Positions 1 to 6,354 are shown, numbered from the stretch's first letter. The stretch: DNA of 6,958 bases from Clostridiales bacterium (GCA_003343685.1 QAKS01000054.1:1-6958); one strand, 5' to 3'. Program-made: numbers and translations. Notes: a model not told the origin generated them from the letters alone.

Positions 1-7
1 AATCCAC

Positions 8-13
8 TATAAT
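8..13 (+). promoter_or_regulatory. possible -10 box upstream of the acetyltransferase
   Basis: TATAAT is a perfect -10 hexamer, but its -35 partner would lie before the window start, so the promoter cannot be confirmed. If real, transcription would start near position 20 and leave a leader of about 135 nt before the acetyltransferase. The rest of 14-141 holds a weak 6-bp inverted repeat (AAAGCA at 23-28, TGCTTT at 36-41) and one 20-codon ORF. A TTGACC at 102-107 has no good -10 partner. Confidence 0.25.
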
Positions 14-73
14 TTGATTAAGAAAGCAAAAATCATGCTTTACGGTTTTATTAAAATTTTTATCAGAAGCGAA

Positions 74-136
74 ATGAGGTGGTATGCTTTGAAGCGCTGC
101 ATTGACCTGTCCGGAATAGCTGCACAGTTACTTTAA
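74..136 (+). CDS. possible 20-aa upstream leader peptide
   Basis: An ATG-to-TAA ORF of 20 codons (begins MRWYALKRC) ends 20 nt before the acetyltransferase ATG. The sequence before its ATG (cagaagcga) is a poor ribosome binding site. Leader peptides that stall ribosomes are known upstream of some antibiotic-resistance genes, which is the only reason to list it. No upstream sequence complementary to the downstream AAAGGAG was found that could hide it in an alternative fold. It may well be a chance ORF. Confidence 0.15.
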   Translation: MRWYALKRCIDLSGIAAQLL

Positions 137-156
137 CTTTTTTGAAAGGAGACAAT

Positions 157-786
157 ATGACTATTCCGGAAAAACAAATCTATCCGCGCACAGGAGACCG
201 CCGGACGGTATATTTAAAAAACGTTGTTGCCAACCCAAATATCACCGTCGGCGACTATACCATGTACAACGACTTTAGGGACGATCCGACGTTGTTTGAG
301 CAGAACAACGTGCTGTACCACTATCCTGTCAATCACGACAGGCTGATCATCGGAAAATTCTGTTCGATTGCCTGCGGCGCACGCTTTCTTTTCAACAGCG
401 CAAACCACACCCTGACATCACTTTCCACCTATCCCTTTCACCTTTTTTATGAGGAATGGGGACTGGACAGGAAGGACGTCACCCGCTCTTGGGACAACAA
501 GGGCGACATCGTCATTGGCAATGACGTCTGGATTGGCTATGAGGCAGTGGTGCTTGCCGGCGTTACGATCGGAGACGGTGCTGTCATAGGCGCCCGGGCG
601 GTGGTGACCGAAGACGTGGCTCCCTATACCATTGTCGGCGGTGTTCCCGCCAGACCGATTCGCAGGCGATTTCCCGAAGAAACCATATCCGCTCTTCTGC
701 GGCTCCGGTGGTGGGATTGGCCCAAAGACAAAATTGCGCAGAATCTTCCGGCAATTCAATCGGGCTCCGTCGCCGCATTGCAGTAA
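157..786 (+). CDS. Vat/CatB-like xenobiotic O-acetyltransferase (left-handed beta-helix)
   Basis: This 209-aa cytoplasmic enzyme of the hexapeptide-repeat family would transfer acetyl from acetyl-CoA to a hydroxyl. Relatives are streptogramin A acetyltransferases (Vat) and type B chloramphenicol acetyltransferases, which act as trimers. Visible family marks are LYHYPV (53-58), IGKFCSIA (65-72), the catalytic-type histidine in NSANH (His84), STYPFHLF (90-97), hexapeptide-repeat coils at about 118-160 ([10 protein letters not shown], then [10 protein letters not shown]), GGVPAR (161-166) and the C-terminal RWWDWP (184-189). Length matches Vat proteins (about 210-220 aa). The start is ATG 157, 5 nt after AAAGGAG (145-151); an in-frame TTG at 142 would begin before that site. 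The gene stands alone, convergent with amt, and its base composition resembles its neighbours, so no recent transfer is evident. The family is confident; the substrate and any resistance role cannot be read from sequence. Confidence 0.88.
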   Translation: MTIPEKQIYPRTGDRRTVYLKNVVANPNITVGDYTMYNDFRDDPTLFEQNNVLYHYPVNHDRLIIGKFCSIACGARFLFNSANHTLTSLSTYPFHLFYEEWGLDRKDVTRSWDNKGDIVIGNDVWIGYEAVVLAGVTIGDGAVIGARAVVTEDVAPYTIVGGVPARPIRRRFPEETISALLRLRWWDWPKDKIAQNLPAIQSGSVAALQ

Positions 787-797
787 TAATAACAGAA

Positions 798-825
798 AAG
801 GCCGTGCATCGTAATGCGCGGCCTT
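798..825. terminator. bidirectional intrinsic terminator between convergent genes
   Basis: AAGGCCGTGCAT (798-809) pairs with ATGCGCGGCCTT (814-825) around a CGTA loop, giving a 12-bp stem with one G-T wobble. It lies 12 bp after the acetyltransferase stop and 28 bp after the amt stop. Read leftward (for amt) the stem is followed by TTCTGTTATTATT, a good U-rich tail. Read rightward the tail is only CCCCGTTGTT, so termination of the acetyltransferase transcript should be weaker. Confidence 0.85.
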
Positions 826-853
826 CCCCGTTGTTAAGATGAGTATTGGTTTT

Positions 854-2569
854 TTATTCAACGTCAGCGTCCTGAAGAGCGTCGTAGCCCTGCTCTCCCG
901 TCCGCACGCGAATAACGTTTTCAACGTCGTAGATGAATATCTTACCGTCTCCGATATGACCTGTGTAGATCGCTTTTTTCACAGCGTCAACGACTGTTTC
1001 TACAGGCACCTTGCTTACGATGACCTCCACCTTGACCTTAGGCAGCAGTACACTGTCTACCGCTACGCCGCGGTAATACTCCGGACGCCCCTTCTGCACG
1101 CCGCGCCCCAGCACCTGGGTCACTGTAATCCCTGTCACTCCTATCTCATCAAGAGCACTCTTCAGTGCCTCGAACTTGCTCTGATTCGTAATAATCGCCA
1201 ACTTCGTCATCTTCTTATCGGAGGACTTCAGCTCCGTAGGCATATGCCGCACGGGAACCGCGTCGGAAACAGTCTCCGCCTGCGGCGCGGGCATTGTCGC
1301 ACCTGCAAAACCGTTGGGTACGGGAACCACCGGCGCAAAGTCCGCATATGCGCTCGGAAGGTTGTGTTCTGTAGCGTCCAGACCGCCAATTTCCTCTTCT
1401 TTGGAAACACGCAGGCCGATCGTCTTTTTAATGATGAAGAATATAATCGTCATTGTCACCGCTACCCACGCGATAACCGAAACCACACCCAGTGCCTGTG
1501 TGCCGATGAAGGCTCCTCTCGTCATTCCTGCGTCTCCAATCCCCGCCAGAAACTCATCTGTTGCGAATACGCCTGTCAGAATCGTGCCAAGCGCGCCGCA
1601 GATGCCGTGTACGCCGATAGCACCTACCGGATCGTCAATCTTGCAGACCTTCTCAATGAACTCAATACCGAATACCACTGCAAATCCTGCAATAATGCCG
1701 ATAATTGCCGCGCCTGCCGGCGTTACTGCATCGCAGCCCGCCGTAATTGCTACAAGGCCTGCCAGCGATCCGTTCAGTGTCATGGACACGTCAGGCTTCT
1801 TGTATCTTATCCATGTGATCAGCATAACCGCCACCGTAGCGCATGCTGCCGCCAAGTTTGTCGTAACGAATATGTTTCCTGCCGCTATCTCCTGTCCCTC
1901 CATGCCGAGGGTCGAAGTACCGTTAAAGCCGAACCAGCAGAACCACAGGATGAATACGCCGAGAGCGCCGAGCGTCAGGCTGTGACCCGGGATCGCCTTG
2001 GGCTTTCCGTTTTTGTCAAACTTGCCAATACGGGGTCCCAGCATCTTTGCTCCTATGAGAGCCGCAACGCCGCCGACCATGTGAACTGCCGTCGAACCGG
2101 CGAAATCGTGGAAGCCCAGCTGCGCGAGCCATCCGCCGCCCCAAATCCAATGTCCGGATATGGGATAGATAATAGCGCTGATCACGAAGCTGTAAATGCA
2201 GTAGGACGAGAACTTCGTCCTCTCTGCCATAGCGCCCGACACGATCGTCGCCGATGTCGCCGCAAACACTGTCTGGAAAATCAGAAACGTAGGCGTCCCC
2301 ACCGACAGGCCAAGCGCGCTGTAGTCGTTCTGAACAAAGGGGTCAAACACACCTGCAAACGCCGTGCCCGTTCCAAACATGATGCCGAAACCGATGATCC
2401 AGTAGGTCGGCGTGCCGATCGCAAAATCCATCAGGTTTTTCATAATAATGTTGCCTGCGTTTTTTGCTCTGGTAAAGCCCGTCTCTACCATGGCAAAGCC
2501 AGCCTGCATAAAGAATACCATCGCTGCACCCAGCAGCACCCAAATGGTGTCAATAGCCGAAAACTCCAT
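854..2569 (-). CDS. amt: ammonium transporter Amt fused to a C-terminal PII (GlnK) domain
   Basis: This 571-aa inner-membrane channel takes up ammonium and carries its own cytoplasmic regulator. The Amt part (about 1-400) has the hallmarks FQTVFAATSATIVSGAMAER (98-117), WIWGGGW (141-147), DFAGSTAVH (155-163, pore Asp155 and His163), CWFGFNGTS (211-219) and HGICGALGT (321-329, pore His321), then the tail motif GLDATEH (396-402). A Pro/Ala-rich linker (about 411-452) leads to PII from Met454: GRGVQKG (488-494), T-loop YRG (499-501), LPKVK (509-513), the ATP-site motif TGHIGDGKIF (536-545) and RVRTGE (554-559). Using E. coli GlnB numbering (offset 453), Gln39, Arg47, Lys58, Arg101 and Arg103 are kept, but the uridylylated Tyr51 is Val504. 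The start is ATG 2569, after AGGAGGT; the upstream in-frame ATG at 2650 would translate spacer DNA. Amt-PII fusions are known but less common than separate amt and glnK genes. Confidence 0.95.
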   Translation of the reverse strand: MEFSAIDTIWVLLGAAMVFFMQAGFAMVETGFTRAKNAGNIIMKNLMDFAIGTPTYWIIGFGIMFGTGTAFAGVFDPFVQNDYSALGLSVGTPTFLIFQTVFAATSATIVSGAMAERTKFSSYCIYSFVISAIIYPISGHWIWGGGWLAQLGFHDFAGSTAVHMVGGVAALIGAKMLGPRIGKFDKNGKPKAIPGHSLTLGALGVFILWFCWFGFNGTSTLGMEGQEIAAGNIFVTTNLAAACATVAVMLITWIRYKKPDVSMTLNGSLAGLVAITAGCDAVTPAGAAIIGIIAGFAVVFGIEFIEKVCKIDDPVGAIGVHGICGALGTILTGVFATDEFLAGIGDAGMTRGAFIGTQALGVVSVIAWVAVTMTIIFFIIKKTIGLRVSKEEEIGGLDATEHNLPSAYADFAPVVPVPNGFAGATMPAPQAETVSDAVPVRHMPTELKSSDKKMTKLAIITNQSKFEALKSALDEIGVTGITVTQVLGRGVQKGRPEYYRGVAVDSVLLPKVKVEVIVSKVPVETVVDAVKKAIYTGHIGDGKIFIYDVENVIRVRTGEQGYDALQDADVE

Positions 2570-2611
2570 AATATACCTCCTAAAAAAGTTTAAATTAACC
2601 CGGCACGCGGC

Positions 2612-2639
2612 AAAAACGGGCTTGTGCGGGACGCCCGCA
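2612..2639 (-). promoter_or_regulatory. possible attenuator in the amt leader (two exclusive hairpins)
   Basis: On the minus strand TGCGGG (2639-2634) can pair with CCCGCA (2630-2625) across a 3-nt loop. Alternatively CGGGC (2637-2633) can pair with GCCCG (2621-2617), and that stem is followed by TTTTT (2616-2612), as in an intrinsic terminator. The two folds share 2634-2637, so they exclude each other. The element ends about 43 nt before the amt start. The terminator stem is short (5 bp plus a wobble), so its function is uncertain. Confidence 0.3.
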
Positions 2640-2694
2640 GCCATGTGCAAACAACCAAAAACCTATCTCTTTTCTGTTTTCAAGAGAATCTTTT

Positions 2695-2730
2695 TGTGGC
2701 CAGCCGCCGTTTCACGCGGCGGCTGCCACA
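2695..2730 (-). other. strong GC-rich intercistronic hairpin between glnN and amt
   Basis: A 14-bp near-perfect stem (2695-2709 with 2717-2730, one bulged C, 7-nt loop) follows the glutamine synthetase gene. It is far more stable than its surroundings. In the minus-strand transcript it is followed by AAAAAGATTC rather than a U-tract, so it is not a standard intrinsic terminator. It could stabilise the glnN message against 3' exonucleases, act as a factor-assisted terminator, or mark a processing site between glnN and amt. No convincing separate promoter for amt was found downstream of it. Confidence 0.5.
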
Positions 2731-2735
2731 GATAG

Positions 2736-2759
2736 AGCAAGGGATTTGCATTCCCTGCT
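2736..2759 (-). other. small hairpin just after glnN
   Basis: AGCAAGGGA (2736-2744) pairs with TCCCTGCT (2752-2759) with one bulged A and a 7-nt loop. It lies 13 nt past the glnN stop codon on the minus strand and directly precedes the larger hairpin at 2695-2730. Neither is followed by a U-tract, so readthrough from glnN into amt is plausible. Confidence 0.35.
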
Positions 2760-2771
2760 GCGAAGGGGTCG

Positions 2772-4865
2772 CTATTTTACACTGAACAACATCTCGCCGT
2801 AGGACGGATAGGGCCAGTATTCCGACGAGGTCATGACCTCCATTTGATCTCCCAGCGCCCTCAACTCATTCATAGCCAGCAGCACCTCACTGTGATAGTA
2901 TTTTGCCGCCGCTACAGCGTCGTCCATCATATCCGTACCCTTCATCTCCTTCTGCTCCAGCTCGTCAATCGCCCCGTAGAAGGATTTGGTGAGTTCTGTC
3001 AGTTTCCCTGCCAGATCCATCTCTACCGTTACGTCAATGCCCATTGCCTGCTTGGAGGCCGCAGAATCCGCCAAAGACTTTACAAACTCCAGCTCTGCCG
3101 GAAGAATATCCCTCTTGGCCATCTCCAGCATGGTCAGCGCTTCGATATTAATGGTCTTTGCATAGTTCTCCATCATAATCTCGTAACGGCTCCTGATCTC
3201 CGCCTCGGTAAACACATTATACTTCTCAAACAGATCAATATTCTCCTGCTTCTCCAGATAGGGCAGCGCATCTACCGTAGATTTCAGATTCAGCAAGCCC
3301 CTCTTCTCCGCCTCTACAACCCACTCGTCGGAGTAGTTGTTGCCGTTGAATACAATGCGCTTGTGGTCTCTTATCGTCCTTCTGACAAGGGCGTTCAGCG
3401 CCTCCTTGAACTGATCCTTCGGCACGTTTTCCAGCTCTGTCGCATAAGAATCGAGAGATTCAGCGACGATCGTGTTGAGCACGAGGTTTGGATCTGCTAT
3501 GGACAGGCTGCTTCCCAGCATTCTGAACTCAAACTTATTGCCGGTAAAGGCAAATGGGGACGTCCTGTTTCTGTCCGTCGTATCCTTCGGGAAGTTCGGC
3601 AGGACGTGTACGGCAATTTCCATCTCCGCCATATTGTCTCCCTTATATTTGTCACCGGTTTCAATGCAGCGGAGCAACTCACCCAGATCATCGCCTACGA
3701 ACATGGAGATGATAGCCGGCGGCGCTTCGTTTGCGCCCAGACGGTGGTCGTTGCCTGCGCTTGCAACGGACAGCCTCATCAGATCCTGATGCTTATCTAC
3801 CGCCTTGATCACCGCGCATAGGAACAGCAGGAATTGCGCGTTTTCCTCCGGATTGTCGCCCGGATCCAGCAAGTTCTTGCCGTCGTCCGTGCTGATGGCC
3901 CAGTTATTATGCTTGCCGCTTCCGTTCACCCCTGCAAAGGGCTTTTCATGGAGCAGGCAGGCCATGCCGTGCCGCGTCGCCACCTTCTTCATCAGCTCCA
4001 TAGTGAGCTGGTTGTGATCCGTCGCGATATTGGTTGTGGAGTAAATAGGCGCCAGCTCGTGCTGCGCGGGAGCCACTTCGTTGTGCTCCGTCTTTGCCAG
4101 AATACCCAGCTTCCACAGCTCATCATCCAGTTCCATCATGTACTCATGCACTCTGGGTTTAATCGCTCCAAAATAGTGATCGTCCATTTCCTGCCCCTTT
4201 GGGGGCTTTGCACCAAACAGCGTGCGTCCTGTATATTGGATGTCCGGCCTTGCGTCATACATCTCCTGACTGATCAGAAAATATTCCTGCTCCGGCCCGA
4301 CTGTGGTAAGCACTCTTTTCACATTCTTGCCAAACAGCTTCATAATCCTCTTTGCCTGTTTGTCAATCGCCTCCATGGATTTTAAAAGCGGCGTCTTTTT
4401 GTCGAGCGCCTCTCCGCTGTAAGAACAGAAGGCCGTCGGGATACACAGAGTGTTTTCTTTAATAAAGGCATAAGACGTAGGATCCCATGACGTATAGCCC
4501 CTCGCCTCGAAGGTTGCCCGAAGGCCGCCGGAGGGGAAGCTGGACGCGTCGGGCTCTCCCTTGATCAGCTCCTTGCCCGAAAATTCCATAATAATGTTGC
4601 CGCCGCCGGTCGGGGAGATAAAGCTGTCATGCTTTTCCGCCGTCACCCCTGTCATGGGCTGGAACCAGTGGGTATAATGGGTGGCGCCGTTTGATACCGC
4701 CCAGTCTCTCATAGCCGTCGCGACGACGTTAGCCACTGAAATATCCAGATCCTTGCCCTCGCTTATCGTCTTTTGCAGTGCCTTATACGTCTCCTTCGGC
4801 AGTCTTTCCTTCATCACGGTATCGTTAAATACCATACTTCCAAACAGTTCCGGGATCCTACTCAT
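2772..4865 (-). CDS. glnN: glutamine synthetase type III (GSIII)
   Basis: This 697-aa cytoplasmic enzyme makes glutamine from glutamate, ammonia and ATP. Its length and motifs are those of GSIII (about 700-730 aa), not the 440-470 aa GSI. Visible signatures are the N-terminal [12 protein letters not shown] (4-15), THWFQPMTG (65-73), metal-site VGPEQEYFL (189-197), [13 protein letters not shown] (258-270), [17 protein letters not shown] (306-322), [13 protein letters not shown] (375-387) and a C-terminal [12 protein letters not shown] ending close to the last residue. All active-site blocks are intact and no frameshift is seen. The start is ATG 4865, after AAAGGAAG (4881-4874), a spacing of about 11 nt. 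It lies upstream of amt on the same strand and is divergent from the glutamate synthase genes, completing a GS-GOGAT module. Its leader holds a sigma-A promoter and an attenuator-like hairpin. The Tyr target of GSI adenylylation is not expected in this class. Confidence 0.97.
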   Translation of the reverse strand: MSRIPELFGSMVFNDTVMKERLPKETYKALQKTISEGKDLDISVANVVATAMRDWAVSNGATHYTHWFQPMTGVTAEKHDSFISPTGGGNIIMEFSGKELIKGEPDASSFPSGGLRATFEARGYTSWDPTSYAFIKENTLCIPTAFCSYSGEALDKKTPLLKSMEAIDKQAKRIMKLFGKNVKRVLTTVGPEQEYFLISQEMYDARPDIQYTGRTLFGAKPPKGQEMDDHYFGAIKPRVHEYMMELDDELWKLGILAKTEHNEVAPAQHELAPIYSTTNIATDHNQLTMELMKKVATRHGMACLLHEKPFAGVNGSGKHNNWAISTDDGKNLLDPGDNPEENAQFLLFLCAVIKAVDKHQDLMRLSVASAGNDHRLGANEAPPAIISMFVGDDLGELLRCIETGDKYKGDNMAEMEIAVHVLPNFPKDTTDRNRTSPFAFTGNKFEFRMLGSSLSIADPNLVLNTIVAESLDSYATELENVPKDQFKEALNALVRRTIRDHKRIVFNGNNYSDEWVVEAEKRGLLNLKSTVDALPYLEKQENIDLFEKYNVFTEAEIRSRYEIMMENYAKTINIEALTMLEMAKRDILPAELEFVKSLADSAASKQAMGIDVTVEMDLAGKLTELTKSFYGAIDELEQKEMKGTDMMDDAVAAAKYYHSEVLLAMNELRALGDQMEVMTSSEYWPYPSYGEMLFSVK

Positions 4866-4881
4866 CTTGTTTTCTTCCTTT

Positions 4882-4916
4882 CTAAAACTTTTTCATAAAA
4901 CAAATGGCGCCGACAT
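4882..4916 (-). CDS. possible overlapping micro-ORFs in the glnN leader
   Basis: On the minus strand GAGGAGGGGGG (4930-4920) is a Shine-Dalgarno-like run, followed 3 nt later by an ATG at 4916. That ATG opens a 7-codon ORF (MSAPFVL, stop TGA 4895-4893). A second 4-codon ORF (MKKF, 4896-4882) overlaps it in an ATGA junction and ends just before the glnN ribosome binding site. The codons of the first ORF form the 3' arm of the terminator-like stem, so translating it would open that stem. This is suggestive only; such tiny ORFs arise easily by chance. Confidence 0.2.
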
Positions 4917-4954
4917 CTTCCCCCCTCCTCGGGAGAACGATTGCCGGCGCCATT
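4897..4954 (-). terminator. attenuator-like terminator in the glnN leader
   Basis: AATGGCGCCG (4954-4945, minus strand) pairs perfectly over 10 bp with CGGCGCCATT (4912-4903) and is followed by a U-rich TTTGTTTT tail (4904-4897). Inside the 32-nt loop, TTCTCCC (4937-4931) can pair with GGGGGAA (4924-4918), making a compound stem. It lies between the glnN promoter and the glnN start, so it would stop the transcript before the gene unless opened. CGGC (4958-4955) can instead pair with GCCG (4948-4945) around loop AATGGC, which removes the 5' arm of the terminator and could act as an antiterminator. Confidence 0.55.
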
Positions 4955-4977
4955 GCCGTATCTCAACTACAGTGCTC

Positions 4978-5006
4978 AGTATACTACCCCATCGACGCCC
5001 TGTCAA
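4978..5006 (-). promoter_or_regulatory. sigma-A promoter of glnN
   Basis: TTGACA (5006-5001) and TATACT (4983-4978) are separated by exactly 17 bp on the minus strand, a near-perfect housekeeping promoter. The start site should fall at about 4973-4970, giving a leader of roughly 105 nt. Upstream sequence (5011-5100) is extremely AT-rich and could act as an UP element. With such a strong core, control is more likely by repression or by the leader hairpin than by weak basal recognition. Confidence 0.8.
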
Positions 5007-5106
5007 CCCCTTTTTTCAATAAAATGCAATATTTTTTTATTTATATTTCAATATATTTTAGTTTTTACATTAATATATCTAAAATAATGGCTTTATTTTT
5101 ATATAT

Positions 5107-5136
5107 AATGCAATTCTAATTTAAAATTATTGCATT
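5107..5136. repeat. inverted repeat AATGCAAT-N14-ATTGCATT in the divergent region
   Basis: An 8-bp perfect inverted repeat (5107-5114 and 5129-5136) ends 6 bp before the -35 box of the amidotransferase promoter. A third copy of AATGCAAT sits at 5023-5030, 17 bp upstream of the -35 box of the glnN promoter. The 22-bp centre-to-centre distance (two helical turns) suits binding of a dimeric regulator to one DNA face. The local AT-richness raises the chance of coincidence. The sequence does not match the TGTNA-N7-TNACA GlnR/TnrA box. Confidence 0.4.
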
Positions 5137-5142
5137 TTTCTA

Positions 5143-5171
5143 TTGACAACAGTCCTTTCCCTCATTATAAT
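5143..5171 (+). promoter_or_regulatory. consensus sigma-A promoter of the glutamate synthase operon
   Basis: TTGACA (5143-5148) and TATAAT (5166-5171) are separated by 17 bp: both hexamers and the spacing are perfect consensus. The start site is expected near 5176-5179, leaving a leader of about 72-75 nt. Its -35 box is 137 bp from the -35 box of the oppositely oriented glnN promoter. Confidence 0.85.
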
Positions 5172-5191
5172 TATCACTGGACACCAAAAAA

Positions 5192-5209
5192 CGACACAAT
5201 GGCGTGGCG
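5192..5209 (+). promoter_or_regulatory. small leader hairpin with loop AATGGC
   Basis: CGACAC (5192-5197) pairs with GTGGCG (5204-5209), with one internal A-G mismatch, closing a hexaloop AATGGC. The same loop and the same flanking C and G (CAATGGCG) occur in the glnN leader at a similar distance from its start site. No terminator follows it here, so if it is functional it may act as a protein-binding site on RNA or DNA. The rest of the leader shows no riboswitch that I recognise. Confidence 0.35.
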
Positions 5210-5250
5210 CGGCGGGGTCTGCAAATAATGTTAAGAGTGAGGAAATGGTC

Positions 5251-6354
5251 ATGCTGCAAAAAGAAGGTCAAGTACGCATTCCCTCGGGATGTGCCATATC
5301 CGGTATATTCGCGAAGGATGGAAGCCGCATTCCGGGCGACCGGATCGTAACATCCATAGCTACAATGCACGACCGCTCAAACGGACTGGGCGGCGGCTTT
5401 GCCGGCTATGGGATCTATCCCGAATACAAGGAGCTTTACGCTTTTCATATTTTCTATGATTCCCTTGAGGCAAAGTCCGCCTGCGAATCGTTTCTCGACA
5501 GACATTTTGACGTTGTCAACCTCTCTAAAATACCGACAAGGCGAACGCCCGCCATCAAAGACGAGCCTCTTATCTGGCGCTATTTTGTGCGCCCTCTGCA
5601 CACAAAGCTGGAGAGCAGTCAGCTCTCCGAGGATGAATTCACCTGCCGCGCCGTTATTAAAATTAACGACCGCATCAGCGGGGCCTACGTCTTTTCCAGC
5701 GGAAAGAACATGGGCGTCTTTAAAGCGGTAGGGTTCCCCGAGGACGTGGGGGAGTTTTACCGTCTGGAGGAATACTCCGGCTACTCATGGACCGCCCACG
5801 GCCGCTATCCGACCAACACGCCGGGCTGGTGGGGCGGTGCTCATCCCTTCGCCCTGCTCGACTATTCCATCGTACACAACGGCGAGATCAGCTCTTACGA
5901 CGCCAACCGCCGCCAGATAGAAATGTATGGCTATAAATGCAACCTGCTTACAGATACGGAGGTCATCACATATATATTCGACTTCCTCCTGCGCAAGCAA
6001 AAAATGACCCTCCGGGAGGCTGCCGCTGTCATTGCCGCGCCCTTCTGGAATACCATAGAGCATATGAATGAAGAGGAAAAGGCGCTTTACACTTATCTTC
6101 GGACGGCCTTCTCCAACCTGCTCATCACGGGTCCCTTCTCCATATTGCTGGGCTTCTCCGGCGGGCTTATGGCTCTGAACGACCGTCTCAAGCTTCGCAG
6201 CATGGTTGTCGGAGAAAAGGGTAATATGACCTATATCGCCAGCGAGGAATGCGCCATTCGCATTATCGAGCCGGAACTGGACAGCATCCGCGCTCCCAAA
6301 GGCGGCGAGCCGGTCATCGTGACTCTGAACAGCTGTGCAAAAGGAGGTATGTAA
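5251..6354 (+). CDS. class II glutamine amidotransferase, glutamate synthase domain 1 type
   Basis: This 367-aa cytoplasmic protein hydrolyses glutamine and should pass ammonia to a glutamate synthase partner. It corresponds to the stand-alone amidotransferase domain of split, archaeal-type glutamate synthases. The likely nucleophile is Cys14 in GCAISGIF (13-20). Further class II motifs are HDRSNGLGGGFAGYG (40-54), HGRYPTNTPGWW (183-194, substrate-binding-type Arg185), AHPF (197-200), the oxyanion-hole motif HNGE (209-212) and TDTEV (234-238). The cysteine is preceded by 13 residues and so must be exposed by propeptide removal, as in GltB and some PurF proteins. ATG 5251 is chosen because GAGG (5239-5242) lies 8 nt upstream; ATG 5245, two codons earlier, is too close to that site. 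The in-frame TTG at 5143 lies inside the promoter and is rejected. The gene overlaps the ribosome binding site of the next gene, indicating one operon. Confidence 0.9.
   Translation: MLQKEGQVRIPSGCAISGIFAKDGSRIPGDRIVTSIATMHDRSNGLGGGFAGYGIYPEYKELYAFHIFYDSLEAKSACESFLDRHFDVVNLSKIPTRRTPAIKDEPLIWRYFVRPLHTKLESSQLSEDEFTCRAVIKINDRISGAYVFSSGKNMGVFKAVGFPEDVGEFYRLEEYSGYSWTAHGRYPTNTPGWWGGAHPFALLDYSIVHNGEISSYDANRRQIEMYGYKCNLLTDTEVITYIFDFLLRKQKMTLREAAAVIAAPFWNTIEHMNEEEKALYTYLRTAFSNLLITGPFSILLGFSGGLMALNDRLKLRSMVVGEKGNMTYIASEECAIRIIEPELDSIRAPKGGEPVIVTLNSCAKGGM

Noticed and set aside
839..2593. Long (584-codon) open frame on the + strand opposite amt
   Set aside because: It mirrors the amt frame, is rich in Cys, His and Arg without recognisable motifs, and lies antisense to a gene with intact family signatures. 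It is a shadow frame.
2570..2650. Upstream in-frame ATG at 2650 as the amt start
   Set aside because: It adds 27 residues with no Amt similarity, encoded by hairpin-rich spacer. ATG 2569 has an AGGAGGT at good spacing.
2844..3821. 325-codon open frame on the + strand opposite glnN
   Set aside because: It has no family motif and lies wholly antisense to the conserved glutamine synthetase, so it is a shadow frame.
4962..4979. A second ANTAR-like hairpin (CTGAGC / GTTGAG with loop ACTGTA) before the glnN attenuator
   Set aside because: The loop fits the A1/G4 pattern, but the stem has a mismatch and a wobble, and its 5' arm overlaps the -10 box, so it would not be fully transcribed from the promoter identified.
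5199..5228. 9-codon ORF (MAWRGGVCK) in the glutamate synthase leader
   Set aside because: No Shine-Dalgarno sequence precedes it, and its ATG lies inside the shared hairpin loop motif.
5143..5250. TTG at 5143 as the amidotransferase start
   Set aside because: This codon is part of the -35 box of a consensus promoter, so it would not be in the transcript.
4866..5250. T-box, glutamine riboswitch or other known riboswitch in the divergent region
   Set aside because: I found no T-box sequence, tRNA-pairing specifier arrangement or recognised riboswitch core in either leader.
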